A model generated the notes under the pieces. The model was not told the origin of the DNA and did not search any database. It was given only the letters and a program-made list of their open reading frames with translations. A DNA stretch of 64,000 bases from Beijerinckia sp. 28-YEA-48 (GTDB lineage Bacteria; Pseudomonadota; Alphaproteobacteria; Rhizobiales; Beijerinckiaceae), in assembly GCF_900104955.1 (NCBI RefSeq), contig NZ_FNSI01000001.1:530001-594000 (forward strand), read 5' to 3'. Position 1 is the stretch's first letter, and each line of letters opens with the position of its first letter. Shown here in pieces: positions 25,373-33,974 of the stretch. Both the position numbers and the translations under genes were made by a program.

Positions 25373-25831
25373 ATGGCAACCTACGAACTTTCCATCAATG
25401 GCCAGTCAATGAAAGTCGATGCGCAGCCTGACACGCCGCTTTTGTGGATCGTGCGCGAGCATATCGGCCTGACGGGTACGAAATTCGGCTGTGGAGCAGG
25501 CCTTTGCGGTGCCTGCACAGTGCATGTCAATGGCGAGGCTGTACGCTCCTGCCAGACCCAGGTGTCGCAACTTGCCGGCAAGAAGGTGACGACCATCGAG
25601 GGACTATCGGCCAATGGTCTGCATCCTATGCAGAAGGCCTGGATCGCTGAACAGACGCCGCAATGCGGCTATTGCCAGTCAGGCCAGATCATGCAGGCGG
25701 CAGCCTTGCTCACCAAAACGCCGAAGCCGACGCGCGAACAGATCGTCGAACATATGGATGGCAATCTTTGCCGTTGCGGCACTTATCCACGGATCGTTCG
25801 CGCGGTGGAACGCGCTTCGCGGGAGGGTTAG
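25373..25831 (+). CDS. Two-[2Fe-2S] small subunit of molybdenum hydroxylase (isoquinoline 1-oxidoreductase alpha-like)
   Basis: The subunit (152 residues) has an N-terminal plant-type ferredoxin cluster ([17 protein letters not shown] with Cys40, Cys45 and Cys48, plus SCQTQ). Its second C-terminal cluster is in QCGYCQSGQ and NLCRCGTY. It passes electrons from the molybdenum site of the large subunit. ATG 25373 follows GGGGAGAACGCG. The gene ends 4 bp before the large subunit and is co-transcribed with UbiD and DoxX genes. The family hydroxylates N-heterocycles or oxidises aldehydes; exact substrate unknown. Confidence 0.92.
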   Translation: MATYELSINGQSMKVDAQPDTPLLWIVREHIGLTGTKFGCGAGLCGACTVHVNGEAVRSCQTQVSQLAGKKVTTIEGLSANGLHPMQKAWIAEQTPQCGYCQSGQIMQAAALLTKTPKPTREQIVEHMDGNLCRCGTYPRIVRAVERASREG

Positions 25832-25835
25832 GCTC

Positions 25836-28034
25836 ATGAAGACGAGACCGCACAACGATCGACAGGTTCTGGAAGTCTCCCGCCGTGGCATTCTCGTGGG
25901 CGCAGCTGGATTGTCCTTTGGCTTCGCATTTCAGTTGGCCCCACAAGCGGCGGCCCAAAGCGGCCCTTTGACCTTCAATGCCTTTGTCCGAATTGCACCC
26001 AATGGCACGATCACCATCGTGTCGCCGGCCATCGAAATGGGGCAGGGGGTGAATACGTCTCTGCCGCTGATTTTTGCTGAAGAGCTCGATGCCGACTGGT
26101 CAAAAGTGGTGATTGAAACGGCGCCGGTGGCGGAGGTTTACAATCACCCTGTTCGACAGACGCAGGTTGTGGTGGGCAGCCTGACGATCCGCGGCTATTG
26201 GATGGCGGCTAGGACAGCGGGGGCGCAGGCGCGCCAGATGCTTATCGAGGCGGCGGCTACGCAGCTCGGCGTGCCAGCAAGTGAGTTGAAGACCGAGCCG
26301 AGTCTCGTCGTCCACGGTACGAGCGGTCGCAAGCTCCCTTATGGCGAAATTGCCGCAGCGATGAAGCTGCCGGAGAAACTACCCGACATTAAACCGGACC
26401 AGCTCAAGCCCGTCGCCAATTTTCGTCTGATCGGCGCCGACATCCCGCGTATCGATATCGCGGAAAAATCAACGGGCCGCATGATTTATGCCATCGACGT
26501 GCGCGTTCCGGGCATGGTCTATGGTACGATCGCGCGCTCGCCGGTGCGCGGCTCGGGGCCAGTCTCCTTCAATCGAGAAGAGCTCAAGGGCCTGCCGGAT
26601 ATTATCGAAGCTGTTGCTTTTGATCATGGTGTCGGCATCGTTGGTCGGACCGTGGAAGCGGTTTTCTCGGCGCGCAGCCAATTGAAAGCGCAATGGCGCG
26701 CGGCGCCGGGGTCGAACACCGATTCCGATACTGCGATGCAAATCGCGTTGGATCGTGCGCGCGACCCGAAGGTGCAAGGCGTGATCGGCCGTTCCGCCGG
26801 AGACATCGCAGCCGCTTTCGTGGCAGCGGCGAAAGTCCATTCCAGCGAGTATATGACCGACTATGTCTATCACGCGCAAATGGAGCCACATGCCTGCGTC
26901 GCTTCCGTTGAAGCGCAGAGCGTTGAAGTCTGGTCGGGAACGCAATGGCCGACGCAGGCCCGAGACGAGGCTGCGAAGGCGACTGGCCTCGGCAAGGAGC
27001 AGGTGAAATTCCATCTCATGCAAATGGGCGGCGGCTTTGGCCGGCGCGTCTCAGTGGAATACGTCATCGATGCGATTATGCTCTCCAAGGCTGTCGGCAA
27101 ACCGGTGAAAATGCTGCTGAGCCGCGAGGACGATGTGGCAACCGGCCGCCTGCGTCCGATGACGGCGCAGCGCATTGACGTGGCTCTCGACAATGCGGGC
27201 AAGATCACAGGTTGGCGACATCGTATTGCCGCCGACACGGTCGTTCCCTACCTTTATGGCAAGGGCCGGCTGGAAGCGCAGAAGGGCGTCGACCATATTG
27301 TCATGGCCGGCGCCGAGATGCCGCACTACGACATCTCGGCGATGACCGCCGAACATATCTATGAAGAGCGCGGCATCCGCACGGCGGCTTTTCGGGGCAT
27401 CGGCGCTGGTCACAACAATTTCGCTATCGAAGCGGTGATCGACGAGCTGGCCCGTGCGGCAGGGAAGGATCCGGTCGACTATCGACTTATGGTTCTTAAA
27501 GACCCGCGCGCCAAAAAGATTATCGAACATGTCGCCGGCATGGCTGATTGGAAGAAGAAGCGGGATGGACGCGGCCTGGGGGTCGCATTCGCAAAGTTGG
27601 GAACGGCTCAAACCGGCTTTTCTGTCGCGGGAACGGTCGTGGAGGTATCTATCGAGGCGTCCACTGGTAAGCTAGCCATCCATAATCTTTGGTGCGCCGT
27701 TGATGTGGGCTTACCAGTTCAGCCGCGCAACGTTATCGCGCAGATAGAGGGATCGCTTCTCTACGCTCTGGGAAGTGCGTTGAAGGAACGCGTGACCATC
27801 AAGGGGGGGGCCGTCGAGCAGCAGAACTTTCATGATTATGAATTGATCCGGCAATCCGATGTGCCGCCGATGCATGTCGAGATCGTTCGCAGCGGCGATA
27901 TTCCAATGCCGGTGGGTGAGCTTTCGATCTCAGGTGTCATACCGGCGATCTCAAATGCGGTTTTTACGCTCACTGGGAAGCGGTTGCGTCATGCACCGTT
28001 CAGTCCGGACCGCGTCAAGGCTGGGCTTGCCTAA
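25836..28034 (+). CDS. Molybdopterin large subunit (isoquinoline 1-oxidoreductase beta / aldehyde oxidase-like)
   Basis: The 732-residue protein starts with a twin-arginine signal (VSRRGILVGAAGLSFGFAFQ), suggesting periplasmic export of the assembled enzyme via Tat. Molybdopterin-binding segments include IEMGQGVNTSL, MGGGFGRRVSVEY and AAFRGIGAGHNNFAIEAVID. The C-terminal PVGELSISGVIPAISNAV holds the GE position where the catalytic Glu of this family sits. It hydroxylates or oxidises its substrate with water-derived oxygen and feeds electrons through the small subunit to an acceptor, perhaps the diheme cytochrome at 16.4 kb. An 8-G run near 27803 does not break the frame. Confidence 0.92.
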   Translation: MKTRPHNDRQVLEVSRRGILVGAAGLSFGFAFQLAPQAAAQSGPLTFNAFVRIAPNGTITIVSPAIEMGQGVNTSLPLIFAEELDADWSKVVIETAPVAEVYNHPVRQTQVVVGSLTIRGYWMAARTAGAQARQMLIEAAATQLGVPASELKTEPSLVVHGTSGRKLPYGEIAAAMKLPEKLPDIKPDQLKPVANFRLIGADIPRIDIAEKSTGRMIYAIDVRVPGMVYGTIARSPVRGSGPVSFNREELKGLPDIIEAVAFDHGVGIVGRTVEAVFSARSQLKAQWRAAPGSNTDSDTAMQIALDRARDPKVQGVIGRSAGDIAAAFVAAAKVHSSEYMTDYVYHAQMEPHACVASVEAQSVEVWSGTQWPTQARDEAAKATGLGKEQVKFHLMQMGGGFGRRVSVEYVIDAIMLSKAVGKPVKMLLSREDDVATGRLRPMTAQRIDVALDNAGKITGWRHRIAADTVVPYLYGKGRLEAQKGVDHIVMAGAEMPHYDISAMTAEHIYEERGIRTAAFRGIGAGHNNFAIEAVIDELARAAGKDPVDYRLMVLKDPRAKKIIEHVAGMADWKKKRDGRGLGVAFAKLGTAQTGFSVAGTVVEVSIEASTGKLAIHNLWCAVDVGLPVQPRNVIAQIEGSLLYALGSALKERVTIKGGAVEQQNFHDYELIRQSDVPPMHVEIVRSGDIPMPVGELSISGVIPAISNAVFTLTGKRLRHAPFSPDRVKAGLA

Positions 28035-28094
28035 CGGAGTTTGGCTGGCGCTCAGGCCGGTGTTGTGTACGAAACGATCCAGGGGGAGAAAGTA

Positions 28095-28562
28095 ATGGAA
28101 CGGCAGTCTACAGAAAAAATTATGATTTTGTATTTTCGCGTCGTTATGGCCTGGACCTTTTTATATCCAGGCATTCGGCAGGTGCTGGCTCCGGAATTCA
28201 GTGTTTCTGGCTTTCTCAGTCACACCAAGACATTCAACGGGCTGTTCTCGCTATTGGCCTCCCCACCTGTCTCTTCAATTGTGTCCTTCCTCGTCGCATA
28301 CGGCCATCTTCTCATTGGTGTGTCGCTTTTGCTCGGCTTTATGGTCCGCATCAGCGCGCCTTTGGGCGCGCTGATGATGATCTTGTATTGGATGGCCCAC
28401 ATGGACTGGCCCTATATTGAGAACAAGACGAACTTCATCGTCGATCAGCATCTGGTTTTTGCAGGATTGCTGATTTTCCTGGCTATCGTTCAAGCCGGCC
28501 GATTTTGGGGGCTCGATGCCATGCGAATGCAGGCGAATAAATCCGGCGCGCCTCAGAGCTGA
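28095..28562 (+). CDS. DoxX-family membrane protein
   Basis: This 155-residue integral membrane protein has four hydrophobic segments (about 10-30, 55-82, 85-100 and 115-133). Its DoxX-type residues include FRVVMAWTFLYPGIRQV near the N-terminus and VDQHLVFAGLLIFLAIV near the C-terminus. DoxX proteins relate to the quinone-linked large subunit of thiosulfate:quinone oxidoreductase, so it might pass electrons from the periplasmic molybdenum enzyme to the quinone pool; this is inference from position. ATG 28095 follows AGGGGGAGAAAG. A terminator lies 114 bp after its stop. Confidence 0.8.
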   Translation: MERQSTEKIMILYFRVVMAWTFLYPGIRQVLAPEFSVSGFLSHTKTFNGLFSLLASPPVSSIVSFLVAYGHLLIGVSLLLGFMVRISAPLGALMMILYWMAHMDWPYIENKTNFIVDQHLVFAGLLIFLAIVQAGRFWGLDAMRMQANKSGAPQS

Positions 28563-28675
28563 TACTTTGCAGCATAATGAATGGAACTTCGCCCGCTAGA
28601 GCGAAGCCACTGGCAGGCCGGTGACTTGCTGTCTGGGCATCGGCTCTTTCGATGCTCGGTTCCATCTACTAACTT

Positions 28676-28710
28676 AACCCGCTGTCTGGCCTGGCCGGCG
28701 GCGGGTTTTT
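28676..28710 (+). terminator. Intrinsic terminator of the UbiD-DoxX unit
   Basis: AACCCGC (28676-28682) pairs with GCGGGTT (28701-28707), and the intervening GGCC segments can extend the stem. TTTTT follows directly on the plus strand. It lies between DoxX and the convergent LysR gene. Confidence 0.65.
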
Positions 28711-28729
28711 CATGCAGGATCGGTTGATC

Positions 28730-29641
28730 CTAACGATCGAGTTCGCGAGCCGTTTCGAGCATGAAATTGCGCATCCAGATCGTCGATTTGTCGTGATGGC
28801 GCAAACGATGCCATTGCAAATTCTCGACCAGCGCTGGCACTGCGATAGGAACGGGAAAAATCTTTAGCGGCAGGGTGGGGGGTAGAAGGCGCGCCATTCT
28901 CTCATGGATCGTCGCCAGATAGGGCGTGCCGACGATGCATTCGGGCAGGAGCACGAAGTTCGGCAGCGCCACGGCCACTTTCAGTTCGATATGATGTTCT
29001 TTGATGAAACGCTCGAAATGGCTGTCGCGGCCCTGCACGCCGAAGGCGGTGGTGATGTGCGCTTGAGCGAAATAGGTCTTCGCATCCAAGGTGTCGCCGA
29101 TATCAGGATGATCGCGCCAAGCGATACAGACGAATTCGTCGCGAAAGAGCGGCGCATAAGGATGCTCGGTATCGAGCACCATGTCGGGCGCGACACAGAA
29201 ATCGATCTCGCCGCGCGCGAACATGGCCTCCGAAGCGGTATCGATCATGATGAAGCGCAGGCTGATGCCGGGGGCTTCCACCGCCAGGCGCGGCAGCACC
29301 TTGGTGAACAGTACGCGGATCACGAAATCCGATGCGACGACCGTGAACTCCCGCTTGGCCGAACGCGGGTCGAAGTCCGGGCGGATCTGCGCGAAGCTGC
29401 GCGTTTCATTGAGTAGACGGCGGGACAGTTCGAACAGGTGTTGACCGAACTCGGTCGGCACCATCTGCCTGTCCGTCAGAATGACGATGCGATCATTGAA
29501 ATGATCGCGCAGCCGGCCGAGCGCCCGGCTGATCGCCGGCTGGGTCAGGCCGAGCTCTTCGGCCGCGGCGCTGACAGAGCGATGGCGGACGATGGCTTCG
29601 AGCGCGACGATGAGATTGAGATCGAGATTATCGATGCGCAT
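28730..29641 (-). CDS. LysR-family regulator (NodD/NahR-like)
   Basis: This 303-residue regulator belongs to the NodD/NahR branch: DLNLIVALEAIVRHRSVSAA with SVSAAAEELGLTQPAISRAL (HTH), followed by the long domain with FDPRSAKREFTVVASDFV typical of that branch. Such proteins activate divergent operons when bound by an aromatic inducer. The divergent target is the ABC importer cassette with cyclase, amidohydrolase and FAH genes starting at 29762. The 120-bp AT-rich gap between them contains no obvious single palindrome, so no operator is assigned. Confidence 0.9.
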   Translation of the reverse strand: MRIDNLDLNLIVALEAIVRHRSVSAAAEELGLTQPAISRALGRLRDHFNDRIVILTDRQMVPTEFGQHLFELSRRLLNETRSFAQIRPDFDPRSAKREFTVVASDFVIRVLFTKVLPRLAVEAPGISLRFIMIDTASEAMFARGEIDFCVAPDMVLDTEHPYAPLFRDEFVCIAWRDHPDIGDTLDAKTYFAQAHITTAFGVQGRDSHFERFIKEHHIELKVAVALPNFVLLPECIVGTPYLATIHERMARLLPPTLPLKIFPVPIAVPALVENLQWHRLRHHDKSTIWMRNFMLETARELDR

Positions 29642-29761
29642 GGCATAGCATTACCAAAAATCATTTAAAATATTAAGCCTATTCATTTGACCTATACAAG
29701 CCTCCCATTCACCTTGCGCGCGAAGGGGCCGCAGGATGCTGCGGCGTACCGGGAGGACGTG

Positions 29762-30610
29762 GTGTTGAAATCCGCCAACGCGCCGTCGGCTATCGAGTCC
29801 CCGATAGTCGATCTGGTGACGCGCCAACCGATGACGCCGGGGAAAGCAGAGGCTAAGTCTCTGGTTTCCTTGCGTCAGGTCGGCTTGAACTTCGGCCCGA
29901 TTGAGATTTTGCGCGGGATCGACCTCGACATCCGACAAGGCGAGTTCGTCTGCGTGGTGGGCCCCTCAGGCTCCGGCAAGACGACCTTGCTGCGTATCCT
30001 GGCCGGTCTTCTGCCGGCAACCGCTGGGTCGGTTACCTATCGCGGCGTGGCCCATGGGGCGCCGGCGCCCGACATCGCCATCGTCTTCCAGGATTATGCC
30101 AATGCGTTGCTGCCGTGGCGAACGGCGGCGGGCAATATCTCGCTGGCGCTGGAGGCCAATGGCGTGCCGCGCCGGGAGCGCGACGGGCGGATCGCCGAAC
30201 TTCTCGGCAAGGTCGGGCTGTCGCGCCATGCCGAACGTTTTCCAGGCGAGATGTCGGGTGGCATGCAGCAGCGTTTGCAGATCGCGCGCTGCCTGGCGCA
30301 GGAGCCAGCGGTACTTTTGATGGACGAACCGTTCGGCGCGCTCGATGCCATGACCCGTCAGCGCCTGCAGGATGAAGTTCTCTCGATCGTCAGCGACGCG
30401 GGTGTCACCGCTTTCTTCGTCACCCACGATCTTGAGGAGGCGATTTATCTTGGCGACCGGGTCATCGCGCTGGCGCCGCATCCTGGCCGCATCGCCGAGG
30501 TCTTCGACGTGCCGTTGCCACGTCCGCGCAATCAGTTGGCCACCCGCGAAATGCCGGAATTCCTGCAATTACGCCGGCAGCTGTTCGATTTCATCCAGCG
30601 TTACGAATAA
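29762..30610 (+). CDS. ABC transporter ATPase (NitT/TauT family)
   Basis: This ATPase of about 282 residues has a Walker A (VGPSGSGKTTLLRIL, near residue 67), a Q-loop (IVFQDYANALLPW), an ABC signature (EMSGGMQQRLQIARC) and a Walker B (AVLLMDEPFGALDA) with a switch His (FFVTHDLEEAIYLGD). I chose GTG 29762 because GGGAGG lies 5 nt upstream; a GTG at 29759 and an upstream TTG at 29687 are alternatives. It starts a five-part cassette with two permeases, a binding protein and three hydrolases, divergent from its probable LysR activator. Confidence 0.9.
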   Translation: MLKSANAPSAIESPIVDLVTRQPMTPGKAEAKSLVSLRQVGLNFGPIEILRGIDLDIRQGEFVCVVGPSGSGKTTLLRILAGLLPATAGSVTYRGVAHGAPAPDIAIVFQDYANALLPWRTAAGNISLALEANGVPRRERDGRIAELLGKVGLSRHAERFPGEMSGGMQQRLQIARCLAQEPAVLLMDEPFGALDAMTRQRLQDEVLSIVSDAGVTAFFVTHDLEEAIYLGDRVIALAPHPGRIAEVFDVPLPRPRNQLATREMPEFLQLRRQLFDFIQRYE

Positions 30611-30612
30611 CG

Positions 30613-31374
30613 ATGATCACCTCCGCCAAAGCGCTCGCGCTGCCGATTGGACTGCTGCTGCTGTGGCAGGCGATCTGGGTTGCCGTCGGCGTACAGAGTG
30701 ACACGCTGGCCGCGCCAAGCGCGATCCTGGTCGCGCTCAGTCATGGCTTCGCCGATGGCTCGCTGCTGTCGGCAACCGGTGAGACGCTGGCCGCTGGCGG
30801 CATTGGCCTCGCGCTCGGGACGGGGCTGGGCATGATCTTCGGTGTTGTCTTTGGTCTGATCCCACCCGTGTCACGGCTCATGGGACTGACCATCGAAATC
30901 CTGCGCCCGATCCCTTCGATCGCCATCGTGCCGATCGCAATCCTGATCTTCGGCTTTGGTTATGCGCTGGAAATCGCCATTGTCGCCTTCGCCTGTTTCT
31001 TTCCGATCCTGCTTCTGACGGAAGCGGCGATCCGGCAAATTACGCCACGTCTCCTTGAAGTGGCGCGCGTGTTGCGTCTGTCGAGCGCGCAACAGGTCTA
31101 CAAGATCGTTCTGCCGGCAGCTCTGCCGCGCATCTTCGTGGCGTTGCGGCTGGCGGCGGGGATTGCTTTGATCGTCGCCGTCACAGTCGAAATCGTCGCC
31201 AATCCCATCGGCCTTGGAACGCGGCTGATGCAGGCTGGATCGTCGCTGCGGCCAGCTGACATGTTCGCAACCTTGCTTTGGGTTGGCTTCCTCGGCTGGT
31301 TTCTCAACTGGATCTTGGTCAAGGCCGAACGCGCCCTCTTTCCATCTTATGCAATGAAAGGGCCGGCCCAATGA
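30613..31374 (+). CDS. ABC transporter permease 1 (SsuC/TauC-like)
   Basis: The integral membrane subunit (253 residues, six hydrophobic segments) has the EAA-type loop LLEVARVLRLSSAQQVYKIV near residue 150 that docks onto the ATPase. SsuC-like FALFGVI-style segments are replaced by RPIPSIAIVPIAILIFGFGY. The ATG at 30613 lies 2 bp after the ATPase stop, showing translational coupling, and its own stop overlaps the next permease by 4 bp. It forms a heterodimeric channel with that protein. Confidence 0.9.
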   Translation: MITSAKALALPIGLLLLWQAIWVAVGVQSDTLAAPSAILVALSHGFADGSLLSATGETLAAGGIGLALGTGLGMIFGVVFGLIPPVSRLMGLTIEILRPIPSIAIVPIAILIFGFGYALEIAIVAFACFFPILLLTEAAIRQITPRLLEVARVLRLSSAQQVYKIVLPAALPRIFVALRLAAGIALIVAVTVEIVANPIGLGTRLMQAGSSLRPADMFATLLWVGFLGWFLNWILVKAERALFPSYAMKGPAQ

Positions 31375-32138
31375 TAAGGAATGGCCATCGCCTCCTTTGG
31401 CTCGCCGGCAGCCTCGTTGTTCTAGTCGGCATAGTGGGGCTTTGGAGCGCCTTCTCCAACTCCGGCATTCTGCCGCGCGCTTTCTTTCCGGGTCCAGAGC
31501 GAGCCTGGGCCGCGCTTGTCGCCGGCGTGATGCAAGGCACGATGCTGGTCGAGACAGCTGAGACCATTCTGCGCATGGTCTATGGCTGGGTGCTGGCCTC
31601 CTTCATCGGGATCGCGCTTGGTAGCATCATCGGCATCTCGCCTTGGGCGCGCACTTATGTTGCGCCGATGCTGGAGGCAATCCGGCCGCTGCCGGCTTCG
31701 GCCGTCGCACCGGTTCTCATCGTGCTGTTTGGCATGACCAATGAGATGATCGTCATTCTGATCGCCTTCGGCTCACTCTGGCCCATGCTGCTCACCACGG
31801 TTCATGGTTTCGCCAACGTGCATCCGCGCTTGCGCGAGGTCAGCCGGTCGCTGGCCATTTCGCGCTGGGATTTCGTGCGCAAGGTGGCGCTGCCCAATGC
31901 TTTGCCCGACATCATGACCGGGCTACGGCTTGGTCTGACGATCGCGCTCATTCTGGCGGTTGTTGGCGAGATGATCACGGTGCAGGGCGGGCTCGGCAGC
32001 CGCATTCTCATGGCCGCCCGCAGCTTCCGTTCGCCAGATATTTTCGCCGGTGTGCTTCTGCTCGGCCTCATCGGCCTTGCCAGCAATGTGCTTCTGACGG
32101 TCGCGGAACGCCGTCTTCTCCGCTGGCGGCCCCACTGA
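31371..32138 (+). CDS. ABC transporter permease 2 (SsuC/TauC-like)
   Basis: This 255-residue six-helix permease starts at the ATG overlapping the previous stop (ATGA). The EAA loop LREVSRSLAISRWDFVRKVA (around residue 158) contacts the ATPase. LEAIRPLPASAVAPVLIVLF is the family's conserved mid-membrane region. Two different permeases in one cassette differs from the usual SsuC homodimer and suggests a heterodimeric channel. Confidence 0.9.
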   Translation: MIRNGHRLLWLAGSLVVLVGIVGLWSAFSNSGILPRAFFPGPERAWAALVAGVMQGTMLVETAETILRMVYGWVLASFIGIALGSIIGISPWARTYVAPMLEAIRPLPASAVAPVLIVLFGMTNEMIVILIAFGSLWPMLLTTVHGFANVHPRLREVSRSLAISRWDFVRKVALPNALPDIMTGLRLGLTIALILAVVGEMITVQGGLGSRILMAARSFRSPDIFAGVLLLGLIGLASNVLLTVAERRLLRWRPH

Positions 32139-32175
32139 CCATTCTTAATCAAAACCATACAGAGCGAGGGGAATC

Positions 32176-33117
32176 GTGATTTACAAGGCTCTTCTGAAAG
32201 TGATCGTATCGGGCGTCGTCATGATGCCCCTGGCAACCTTCGCCCAAACGAAGGTCAGTCTGATGTACACGGCGGCGGCGCCATTCGTGACGGCATTCGT
32301 GGCCAAAGATCAGGGCTTCTTTGAAAAGAACGGCGTCGATGTCACCTTACAGCTTGCCGCCAATGGCTCGGTGATTGTGGCCGGTCTGGTCTCTGGCTCA
32401 GCGCAGGTGGGGTTGCCCACACCCACGGTCGCTTTCCAGGCGATCGAGAACGGGTTGGAGCTGAAAGCCTTCGCATCGAGCAATATCTTTCCGGACACGA
32501 CAGCCGCTGGCGTCGTTGTCGGCGCTGACAGCGGTATCAAGACCGCCAAGGATCTGGAGGGGAAGAAGATCGGCGTGCCGGGTCTTGGCGGCCTGCTCGA
32601 TGTGACCATGCGCAAGTGGCTGACTTCCAACGGCGCCAACTTGTCGAAGGTCAATATCGTTGAAATTCAGTTGCCGCAGACAGCGGATGCTTTGCGCGCC
32701 AAGCAGGTGGATGCGGTCGCGAGTCTCGACCCGTTCGTTTCGCGCGCCGTCGATACGGGCGTTGGCGTGCTCATCGGCAATTATTTCGACATTATTCCGG
32801 ATGGCACCGCGGCTGGTATTTTCGCCACCTCGACTGCCTGGGCCAAAGCTAATCCAAAAGCGATCCAAGGCATGCAAATCGCACTCGATCAGGCGGTGGT
32901 CTTTATCACGGCGAATGAGAAATCGGCGCGCGACAGCATCGCCAAATATACGACCTTGCCGCCGCCGGTCGTTGCCAACATGCGCATCACCAATCTCAGC
33001 ACGCATCTCGATCCGCAGAAGAGCTTGGGCTTCTGGAACAGGCTTGCCAAGGAGCAGGGGCTGATTAAGAGCGATATCGATCTCGACGCCTTCGTCATCA
33101 AATACCCGGGCGAATAG
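32176..33117 (+). CDS. ABC substrate-binding protein (NMT1/SsuA-like)
   Basis: This 313-residue exported protein starts at GTG 32176, preceded by GAGGGG. A signal peptide (KALLKVIVSGVVMMPLATFA) precedes KVSLMYTAAAPFVTAFVAKD, then FFEKNGVDVTLQ and KTAKDLEGKKIGVPGL as in SsuA/TauA binding proteins. Downstream of its own ATPase and two permeases, it completes a NitT/TauT-type importer. The adjacent cyclase, amidohydrolase and FAH hydrolase genes suggest that the ligand is an aromatic or cyclic acid degraded by them. Confidence 0.88.
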   Translation: MIYKALLKVIVSGVVMMPLATFAQTKVSLMYTAAAPFVTAFVAKDQGFFEKNGVDVTLQLAANGSVIVAGLVSGSAQVGLPTPTVAFQAIENGLELKAFASSNIFPDTTAAGVVVGADSGIKTAKDLEGKKIGVPGLGGLLDVTMRKWLTSNGANLSKVNIVEIQLPQTADALRAKQVDAVASLDPFVSRAVDTGVGVLIGNYFDIIPDGTAAGIFATSTAWAKANPKAIQGMQIALDQAVVFITANEKSARDSIAKYTTLPPPVVANMRITNLSTHLDPQKSLGFWNRLAKEQGLIKSDIDLDAFVIKYPGE

Positions 33118-33162
33118 CCGCCCTCACATCCTTAGTCTTCGATCAACGCTCAGGAGATTGCC

Positions 33163-33936
33163 TTGGCGCGCCATTTTATCGACATTTCCGTGGCTATCAA
33201 AAATAACGTCAAGTCGGACCCGCCCGGTTTGGTGCCGAAGATCGTTTATCGCGACCATGTCTTCGGTGCCCGCGAATTCGAGGACATGGCGGGCATACCA
33301 ATCGACAAGCAGATCGACGGCGAGGGCTGTGCAGCAGAGGAATGCGTGCTCACGACCCACTCCGGCACCCATCTCGACGCGCCCTGGCACTATCACTCCA
33401 CCATGAACAATGGCGAGCGAGCCTGGACGATCGACGAGATTCCGCTGGAGTGGTGTTATGGGCCTGGGGTCAAGCTCGACTTTCGCGATAAAGCGGATGG
33501 CTATGTCTGCACGGCTGGGGATGTGGAGGCGGAGCTCATCCGGATCGGCCATGTGCTGCAACCAGGCGACATCGTACTGGTCAACACGGCGGCCGGCGCG
33601 CGCTATGGCCAGGATGATTTTCTCGATCGCGGCTGCGGCATGGGGCGCGAGGCGACGCTCTATCTCACCCGTCGTGGCGTTCATGTGACAGGCATCGATG
33701 GCTGGAGCTGGGATGCACCATTTTCCTTCACCCGTAGGCGTATTCAGGAGACCGGTGATTATTCGTTGTTCTGGGAAGGGCACAAAGCCGGCATGGAGCG
33801 TGCCTATTGCCACATGGAAAAGCTCTCTAACCTGGAAAAGCTGCCCTCGACCGGCTTTGAAGTATCCTGTTTCCCGGTGAAGATCGAAGGCGCGTCCGCC
33901 GGCTGGTGCCGCGCCGTGGCTATTCTAAACGACTGA
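33163..33936 (+). CDS. Cyclase-family (kynurenine formamidase-like) hydrolase
   Basis: The zinc-binding signature of the cyclase/arylformamidase family is intact: THSGTHLDAPWHYH (HxGTHxDxPxH) near residue 66. The rest (257 residues) has the family's QPGDIVLVNT strand and WDAPF segment. Known members hydrolyse amide or ester bonds or open small rings. TTG 33163 is the likely start because AGGAG lies 6 nt upstream. It is followed by an amidohydrolase that starts 38 bp after its stop, both in the ABC-importer operon. Confidence 0.85.
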   Translation: MARHFIDISVAIKNNVKSDPPGLVPKIVYRDHVFGAREFEDMAGIPIDKQIDGEGCAAEECVLTTHSGTHLDAPWHYHSTMNNGERAWTIDEIPLEWCYGPGVKLDFRDKADGYVCTAGDVEAELIRIGHVLQPGDIVLVNTAAGARYGQDDFLDRGCGMGREATLYLTRRGVHVTGIDGWSWDAPFSFTRRRIQETGDYSLFWEGHKAGMERAYCHMEKLSNLEKLPSTGFEVSCFPVKIEGASAGWCRAVAILND

Positions 33937-33974
33937 TGTCGTTGGTTGCTGATCGCCTTGGGGGAGATATGAAC

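Noticed and set aside
27803..27810. Run of eight G residues in the molybdenum large-subunit gene as a possible frameshift site
   Set aside because: The reading frame continues with the family's conserved C-terminal motifs on the far side, so the gene is intact.
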